9,951 bases of DNA from NCBI GenBank assembly GCA_018895125.1, contig JAHIOR010000059.1:1-9951 (forward strand), written 5' to 3'. The notes beneath the pieces were generated by a model. The model did no database searches and was not told the DNA's origin. It saw only the letters and a program-made list of their open reading frames with translations. Made by a program: the position numbers and the translations under genes. Positions 5,883 through 9,951 of the stretch are shown here, in pieces (position 1 is the stretch's first letter; each line of letters begins with the position of its first letter). This DNA is from Patescibacteria group bacterium (GTDB lineage: Bacteria > Patescibacteriota > Minisyncoccia > Minisyncoccales > GWA2-46-15).

Positions 5883-7958
5883 CTAACTAACTATTTTCAA
5901 AAAGTCTGCCTCAGAAATTGTTTTAACTTTTAATTTCTTTGCTTTTTCAAATTTTGAACCTGGATTTAAGCCAATAATCACAAAATCTGTTTTTAAACTG
6001 ACTGCTTCTGAAACTAGACCGCCCAAAGAAAAAATCTTTTCCTTGGCCTGATCTCTGGTAATAGTTTTTAAGCTGCCGGTAATAACAAATTTTAAACCTG
6101 CCAGTTGTTGAGACTGTTGCTGATTTTCAATTTTAACTCCAGCCTTAATTAGATTATCAAGAAATTCCAAATTCTTTTTGTTTTTGAAAAAGTCAGCAAT
6201 TGCCTGAGCGGCAATCGGACCGATATTTTTAATGGCTTGGAAATCTTCTAAAGTTGCCTGTTTAAGATTGTCCAAATTCTTAAAATGAAAAGCTAAATCC
6301 TGGCTGGCAACTTCACCGACATTTCTAATCCCTAAAGAAAAAATAAATCTGCTGAAACTAATTTTCTTTTTATCCCTCAGAGCTGAAATCAAATTGTTAG
6401 CTGACTTTTCTGCAAACCTTTCTAAAACAACCAAATCGCCCGGTTCTAATAAAAATAAATCACTGGGATCCTTAATAAGATTTTCAGCTAATAAGCGATC
6501 AATAATCTTTGGCCCCAAGCCCTCAATATTAAAAGCGCCTTTAGAAACAAAATGATAAAAAGAATTCTTGGTTCTGGCAAAGCAATCCTTATTCGAACAT
6601 CTCAAAACCACTTCTCTGTCTAACCTTAATAGATTAGCACCGCACGAAGGGCAAGTCTTGGGCCAGATAAACTCCTTTTCCTGGCCAGTCCTTAATTCAG
6701 GCAACACCTTAATAATATCAGGAATAACGTCTCCGGCCCGACCCACAATAACTGTGTCTTTGATCTTTAAGCCAAGCCGCTCAATCTCGTCTTGATTATG
6801 CAAAGTAGCGCGGGAAATAACCACTCCAGCCAGTTTAACCGGCTTTAAAACAGCTACAGGAGTAATGGCGCCGGTCCGGCCAACCTGAAGTTTAATATCT
6901 TCAACTATGGTTGTGGCCTGCTTTAAAGGAAATTTAAAAGCAATTGCTCCTCTGGGGGCTTTGCCGACAACACCAAGCTTGTTAAAAATCTCGTTGTTAT
7001 TAATGACAACAACTATGCCGTCAATCTCGTAAGGGAGAGTCTGTCTCTTTTTTAGCCAAAAATCCCGAAAGGCAAAAACCTCCTTAATGTCTTTGCAAAA
7101 CTTATTGTATTTATTATTGCTCTTAAATCCCAATGCCTTTAGGATTTTGTGCTCTTGTTCATGAGTTTTCTGGCCCAGATCAGTCACCAAGTCATAAATA
7201 TCAGCTTCTAAATTACGACTGGCGGCAATCTTAGGATCCAGCTGCCTGACAGAACCGGCTGCCAAATTCCTGGGATTGGCATAAGGAGCTAAGCTCCTTT
7301 TTTCTTGTTCTTTGTTTATTTTTAGAAATTCTTTTTGGGCAATAATGGCTTCTCCCCTGACCACCAGATTATCTAATCCCTTGTTTTTAATATTGTCAGC
7401 AACAGCAAATAGCTTTTCTTTCTCTAAGTCTTTAATAATGTCGCTTGTCTGGCGCAGCCTCAATGGAATAGAATCAATGGTTTTTAAGTTCTGGGTAACG
7501 TCTTCGCCAATCAGGCCGTCGCCTCTGGTTGATCCTGTTTTTAATAAAATCCCGCCTTGTTTTCCAAGGCTGTAAACCAATTCAATTGCCAGACCATCAA
7601 GTTTCGGCTCGCAGTAAAAATGAATATTTTCTTTTTCTGGTTGAGACAAAAGCTTGATGTTTCTCTCCAGCCAGTCTTTAACGTCTTGTTCAGAAAAAGC
7701 GTCATTAAAAGAAAGCATTGGTTTCATATGCCTTGCCTTTGAAAATTTGCTTAAAGGCTGGCCGCCAACCCTTTGGGTCGGGGAGTCCGGGGTCACCAGA
7801 TCAGGAAAAGTCTGTTCTAAATCAAAAAGCTCTTTCTTAAGAGAGTCTAGGGCCTCAGGAGAAAACTCCTGGCTATCTTTAACATGGTAAAGATAGCGAT
7901 AGTGATTGATCAGCTTTTTCAGCTTTTCAATCCTTTTTTCAGCTTCAGTTTTTGTCAT
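5883..7958 (-). CDS. ligA: NAD+-dependent DNA ligase LigA
   Basis: A 691-residue, complete bacterial replicative ligase that seals nicks (Okazaki fragments, repair) using NAD+. The order of domains is canonical: Ia domain (1-70, with HYRYLYHV), adenylation domain with catalytic Lys119 in CEPKLDGLAIE, TGSTRGDG (141-148) and NPRNLAAGSVRQLDP (228-242), OB fold with VGRTGAITPVAVLKPV (359-374), a four-Cys zinc finger (Cys436, 439, 454, 459), helix-hairpin-helix repeats (about 475-595) and a C-terminal BRCT domain (618-690). A charged insertion around 170-196 separates two adenylation-domain strands and looks longer than usual. ATG 7958 has no SD, but an extended -10 lies about 25 bp upstream and a 34-bp palindrome further up. 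It ends in a strong terminator, so it is probably transcribed alone or with the PaaX-family gene upstream. Confidence 0.98.
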   Translation of the reverse strand: MTKTEAEKRIEKLKKLINHYRYLYHVKDSQEFSPEALDSLKKELFDLEQTFPDLVTPDSPTQRVGGQPLSKFSKARHMKPMLSFNDAFSEQDVKDWLERNIKLLSQPEKENIHFYCEPKLDGLAIELVYSLGKQGGILLKTGSTRGDGLIGEDVTQNLKTIDSIPLRLRQTSDIIKDLEKEKLFAVADNIKNKGLDNLVVRGEAIIAQKEFLKINKEQEKRSLAPYANPRNLAAGSVRQLDPKIAASRNLEADIYDLVTDLGQKTHEQEHKILKALGFKSNNKYNKFCKDIKEVFAFRDFWLKKRQTLPYEIDGIVVVINNNEIFNKLGVVGKAPRGAIAFKFPLKQATTIVEDIKLQVGRTGAITPVAVLKPVKLAGVVISRATLHNQDEIERLGLKIKDTVIVGRAGDVIPDIIKVLPELRTGQEKEFIWPKTCPSCGANLLRLDREVVLRCSNKDCFARTKNSFYHFVSKGAFNIEGLGPKIIDRLLAENLIKDPSDLFLLEPGDLVVLERFAEKSANNLISALRDKKKISFSRFIFSLGIRNVGEVASQDLAFHFKNLDNLKQATLEDFQAIKNIGPIAAQAIADFFKNKKNLEFLDNLIKAGVKIENQQQSQQLAGLKFVITGSLKTITRDQAKEKIFSLGGLVSEAVSLKTDFVIIGLNPGSKFEKAKKLKVKTISEADFLKIVS

Positions 7959-7981
7959 TGATATATTTTTAACTTTTAATC

Positions 7982-7990
7982 ATTATAACA
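7982..7990 (-). promoter_or_regulatory. Extended -10 promoter element for ligA
   Basis: The minus strand reads TGTTATAAT (7990-7982), a perfect extended -10, with no good -35 at 16-18 bp. Transcription would start near 7975, giving a 17-nt leader without SD. The -10 is also part of a small palindrome, CATTAT (7981-7986) and ATAATG (7992-7997). Confidence 0.5.
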
Positions 7991-8023
7991 CATAATGCTA
8001 TATCGAATTTACCCCGCCCAATA

Positions 8024-8057
8024 ACATAAAAACGGGACGACCGTCAGTGTTATATGT
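8024..8057. promoter_or_regulatory. 34-bp palindrome, copy near ligA (candidate PaaX-family operator)
   Basis: Outer arms ACATAAAA (8024-8031) and TTATATGT (8050-8057), one mismatch, enclose inner arms GACG (8036-8039) and CGTC (8042-8045). The right part (8036-8058) is identical to the copy at 8869-8891 except for one base. Relative to the proposed ligA start near 7975 it lies at about -49 to -82, more like an activator or upstream site than a promoter-blocking one. Confidence 0.6.
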
Positions 8058-8069
8058 CTAACTAAAAAC

Positions 8070-8843
8070 TCAGTTTTTCCGCGAATGTAAATTTCTAATA
8101 AGACTGAGGTGAAGTTTTTTTGCTTCCTCCCCCGCCCAATCTTCGGGCAATAATTCCCTGGGCAAGCAAGGATCATTTACAACAATTGATTGATAACGAA
8201 AAAACGATTTAAGAAAATCTTTTCCCCCTCGTCCCGACTTTATGACAAAATCTTGATATTCTTTCTGAAGTTCAGAAATTTTCCAAATCTTGGCCGCCAA
8301 TATTTTTGATTCCTCCTGACCGACTTTGTCTGAAATCGAAAAAATAACATAAGATCCAATGCCCAAATTATTTACCACTTCCTTTATCTCTCCGAGAGAA
8401 TTATAAGCGGAAATCCAAATACTATTTTGCAATTTGCCAAAATTAAGCCTTTTTAGATTTGCTCTCAAGATATTTCTTTTAAATCTTAATCTTTCGGGGA
8501 TATCAAAATTAACCAAATGCCAATTGCCATCCCAATGATTCGAATAATTAGTTTCCGGAAAAATATCCTTCAAACGCCGCCGTCCTTCAGGTGTTGGCTT
8601 AAGGCTTTCCTTTATCCATCCTTTTTCCCTGGCGTGCTTAACCGCCCTTTTTAAAGATTGGTAATTTATTTCTTCTAACCTACTGTCCACTTTCGCAAAA
8701 GTGTAAGGAAGAGAACGACCAACACGAGGATCAACTATTGATTCGTAGCTGAAAATTAAATAAGTAAGGACTAAATCGGTAAGAGAGGCAAAAACTCCCT
8801 CGCTAATTTCCAAAACCTTTTTTCCTAATTGTGATTTTACCAT
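8070..8843 (-). CDS. Full-length PaaX-family transcriptional regulator
   Basis: A 257-residue protein with the three-part PaaX layout: winged-helix region (about 10-95, ending in LKPTPEGRRRL), central Cas2-like domain (about 104-172, GNWHLVNFDIPERLR then FGKLQNSIWISAY), and C-terminal PaaX domain (about 180-250, LAAKIWKI then NDPCLPRELLPEDWAGEEA). E. coli PaaX represses phenylacetate catabolism and responds to phenylacetyl-CoA; no phenylacetate genes are present here, so the ligand and targets are unknown. The gene follows the pilin gene by 54 bp, and that gap is almost filled by a 34-bp palindrome overlapping its likely promoter. This suggests autoregulation. A second copy of the palindrome behind the gene, upstream of ligA, suggests ligA as another target. 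The alternative is that the repeats are the ends of an inserted cassette. Confidence 0.85.
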   Translation of the reverse strand: MVKSQLGKKVLEISEGVFASLTDLVLTYLIFSYESIVDPRVGRSLPYTFAKVDSRLEEINYQSLKRAVKHAREKGWIKESLKPTPEGRRRLKDIFPETNYSNHWDGNWHLVNFDIPERLRFKRNILRANLKRLNFGKLQNSIWISAYNSLGEIKEVVNNLGIGSYVIFSISDKVGQEESKILAAKIWKISELQKEYQDFVIKSGRGGKDFLKSFFRYQSIVVNDPCLPRELLPEDWAGEEAKKLHLSLIRNLHSRKN

Positions 8844-8850
8844 TATTGTT

Positions 8851-8880
8851 AGTATAACATATAAGTTAGACGACCGTCAG
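8851..8880 (-). promoter_or_regulatory. Promoter of the PaaX-family gene, probably leaderless
   Basis: On the minus strand, CTGACG (8880-8875) is a weak -35, with an 18-bp spacer and TATACT (8856-8851) preceded by TGT, an extended -10. The start point would be near 8844, one base before ATG 8843, giving a leaderless mRNA. The -35 and most of the spacer lie inside the palindrome, so a protein bound there would block RNA polymerase. An alternative -10, TATAAT at 8887-8882, lies in the palindrome itself. Confidence 0.45.
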
Positions 8881-8890
8881 TATTATATGT
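8857..8890. promoter_or_regulatory. 34-bp palindrome, copy at the PaaX-family promoter (candidate operator)
   Basis: Outer arms ACATATAA (8857-8864) and TTATATGT (8883-8890) are perfect; inner arms GACG (8869-8872) and CGTC (8875-8878) are perfect; all spacers are symmetric (4, 2 and 4 bp). Such nested symmetry suits a dimeric winged-helix regulator. It covers the -35 to -13 region of the proposed promoter. Confidence 0.65.
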
Positions 8891-8897
8891 CAGAAAA

Positions 8898-9290
8898 CTA
8901 TCTCGCTATTCTAATGCCTCTTTTAACGTCTTTGTAAGTTCCGGTTGATTCTAAACAATAGCTTAAAGCCGCACTTGGACAACCGTTAACCCCGGGATTA
9001 AGTTTCTTGACGCTATAGACGGCATTATTAGATAAAGTTCCAGTCCAGGGACCAGTTCCAGCCGTGGTTTTAATATCATAAAGGGCTCTTTCAATCCCGG
9101 TTTCAGTGGCTGCAAAAGCAATCACTGAATTACCAATATTTCTTAAGCTCTTGGTCTGAGTTAATAACAAAGTATTCAAGCTAAAAGCCAGTCCCAGCAC
9201 CAAAGACAAAATCATTATTGTCAGATAAAGGGAAACTCCTGATTTAAATTTTGTTGTTGGTTTCATTATGAAATTTAATATATAGGTCAT
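8898..9290 (-). CDS. PilX-like type IV pilin-like protein
   Basis: A 130-residue protein with one N-terminal hydrophobic helix (about 20-44) preceded by KFKSG. The likely prepilin-peptidase cut is after Gly18, leaving VSLYLTIMILSLVLG as the helix start. The following AATETGIERALYDIK segment is typical of PilX-type minor pilins in CPR genomes, which help prime or decorate type IV pili. The position-5 Glu of standard pilins is absent (Leu). Cys104 and Cys112 could form the short C-terminal disulfide loop seen in many pilins. The start ATG 9290 overlaps the preceding stop (ATGA), suggesting translational coupling. An internal ATG at 9266 would give a cleaner ten-residue leader, MKPTTKFKSG, and is a real alternative. 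Confidence 0.75.
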   Translation of the reverse strand: MTYILNFIMKPTTKFKSGVSLYLTIMILSLVLGLAFSLNTLLLTQTKSLRNIGNSVIAFAATETGIERALYDIKTTAGTGPWTGTLSNNAVYSVKKLNPGVNGCPSAALSYCLESTGTYKDVKRGIRIAR

Positions 9291-9832
9291 TGAACATTAA
9301 GCCTTCGCTGTGATAAAGTGGTTTGAAACTCCATTGGCGAATTTAATTCTGCCTTTGATCCTATTCTCTTAATAGAAATTAGAAAAGTAATTTTAGGCTG
9401 CAGCCCAGCTCCGTCAACCACGGCAATATTAAAAGCCGTCACTTGGGAATTTTCTGAAGTTAAAAACTGTTCTTGAGCGCCGCCTTTGGCTTCTTTGAGT
9501 CGTTTGCTAACAGTATCAAAATAAAATTCCTGGCAAACATTTTGAGAATTAATGAATTTAATTCCTTTATTACTCCTGGTCAGTTCATAATTCTTGTTTT
9601 CAGCTGACAAACAAGTCAAAGCAGCAGTTTCAGTTTTGGCCATTCTTAAAGACCGGCTCATATATTCCATCAAATAAGAAGTCTGATTAAAAACATTTTG
9701 AAAAGCAATTGACCTTCTCTGGCTCTGCAGACTGGTAATAAAAATAGTGCCGATAGCCCCGACAATAACCACAAACAAGGTCATGGCAACCATTAGCTCT
9801 ATCAAAGTAAACCCTTTATTCTTAAAATTCAT
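9287..9832 (-). CDS. PilW/GspJ-like minor pilin (prepilin)
   Basis: From ATG 9832 the protein is 181 residues and begins MNFKNKGFTLIELMVAM, a textbook class III prepilin signal: short basic leader, cut after Gly7, then Phe and Glu at +5. The hydrophobic helix runs to about residue 33 and the polar stretch after it (QRRSIAFQNVFNQTSYLMEY) is GspJ/PilW-like. A cysteine pair (74 and 100) may form a disulfide. It overlaps the next pilin gene by 4 bp (ATGA). In-frame starts further upstream (ATG 9859, TTG 9862) lie inside the tandem repeat and would add about ten residues before the leader; I prefer 9832. Other genes of the pilus (ATPases, PilC, PilD) are not in the window. Confidence 0.8.
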   Translation of the reverse strand: MNFKNKGFTLIELMVAMTLFVVIVGAIGTIFITSLQSQRRSIAFQNVFNQTSYLMEYMSRSLRMAKTETAALTCLSAENKNYELTRSNKGIKFINSQNVCQEFYFDTVSKRLKEAKGGAQEQFLTSENSQVTAFNIAVVDGAGLQPKITFLISIKRIGSKAELNSPMEFQTTLSQRRLNVQ

Positions 9833-9837
9833 AAACT

Positions 9838-9951
9838 TTAGTACCAATTGTATTTTCATCAATTGGTCAATATTAATTCATTAGTACCAATTGTATTTTC
9901 ATCAATTGGTCAATATTAATTCATTAGTACCAATTGTATTTTCATCAATTG
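9838..9951. repeat. 43-bp perfect tandem repeat, 2.65 copies, running off the window
   Basis: Units start at 9838, 9881 and 9924, and the third is cut by the window end. No base differs between copies. Each unit contains ACCAATTG and CAATTGGT, an 8-bp inverted pair 9 bp apart, so each can form a hairpin. There are no unique spacers, so it is not a CRISPR array. It lies directly upstream of a pilin gene. Perfect identity at a sequence end also fits an assembly artefact. Confidence 0.9.

Noticed and set aside
8064..8078. Palindrome AAAAACT-C-AGTTTTT at the end of the PaaX-family gene as a terminator
   Set aside because: The one-base centre cannot form a hairpin loop, the stem is AT-rich, and it overlaps the stop codon.
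9838..9951. CRISPR array at the window end
   Set aside because: Units follow one another without unique spacers, so it is a plain tandem repeat.

Overview
This window looks like a fragment of a streamlined, AT-rich genome of the Candidate Phyla Radiation (Patescibacteria, perhaps Parcubacteria-like). This is inferred from the gene style: a huge surface protein with an excisionase-type DNA-binding head, a PilX-like pilin, two PaaX/Cas2-fold proteins, and genes without clear Shine-Dalgarno sequences. TGA ends two of the genes, so the UGA-recoded code of Gracilibacteria/SR1 is unlikely. Every gene I can support lies on the minus strand, so transcription runs from high to low coordinates.

Layout in transcription order. 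Positions 9951-9838 are a 43-bp tandem repeat running off the window. Next are two overlapping type IV pilin-like genes: a PilW/GspJ-like minor pilin with a GFTLIE prepilin motif, and a PilX-like protein. Then comes a full-length PaaX-family regulator (8843-8070), bracketed by two copies of a 34-bp palindrome. One copy overlaps its own promoter and the other lies upstream of ligA. ligA (7958-5883) is a complete NAD+-dependent DNA ligase with a strong terminator. A second, shorter PaaX/Cas2-fold protein (5739-5197) has a good promoter and is followed after 36 bp by rodA (5160-4069), the SEDS glycosyltransferase of cell elongation. After a 551-bp gene-free region, the last gene starts at 3517 and runs off the left edge.

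The left third of the window is one incomplete gene (at least 1172 codons). It encodes an N-terminal helix-turn-helix, a Pro-Lys pentapeptide repeat, one transmembrane helix, a second block of the same repeat, coiled coil, a LamG-like domain and a right-handed beta-helix. It is a predicted cell-surface protein with a DNA-binding-type domain left in the cytoplasm.

The gene-free region 3518-4068 is rich in structure: two copies of a roughly 30-bp core, each inside a different inverted repeat; one perfect and two near-perfect DnaA boxes; three copies of TATCGGAT; and a 59-bp imperfect inverted repeat behind rodA. It may be a replication origin, a structured leader of the surface-protein gene, or both.

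Functionally the window mixes envelope and surface genes (pili, giant adhesin-like protein, RodA) with one housekeeping DNA-repair gene. Two PaaX-like regulators are placed so that one could control itself and ligA, and the other is probably co-transcribed with rodA.
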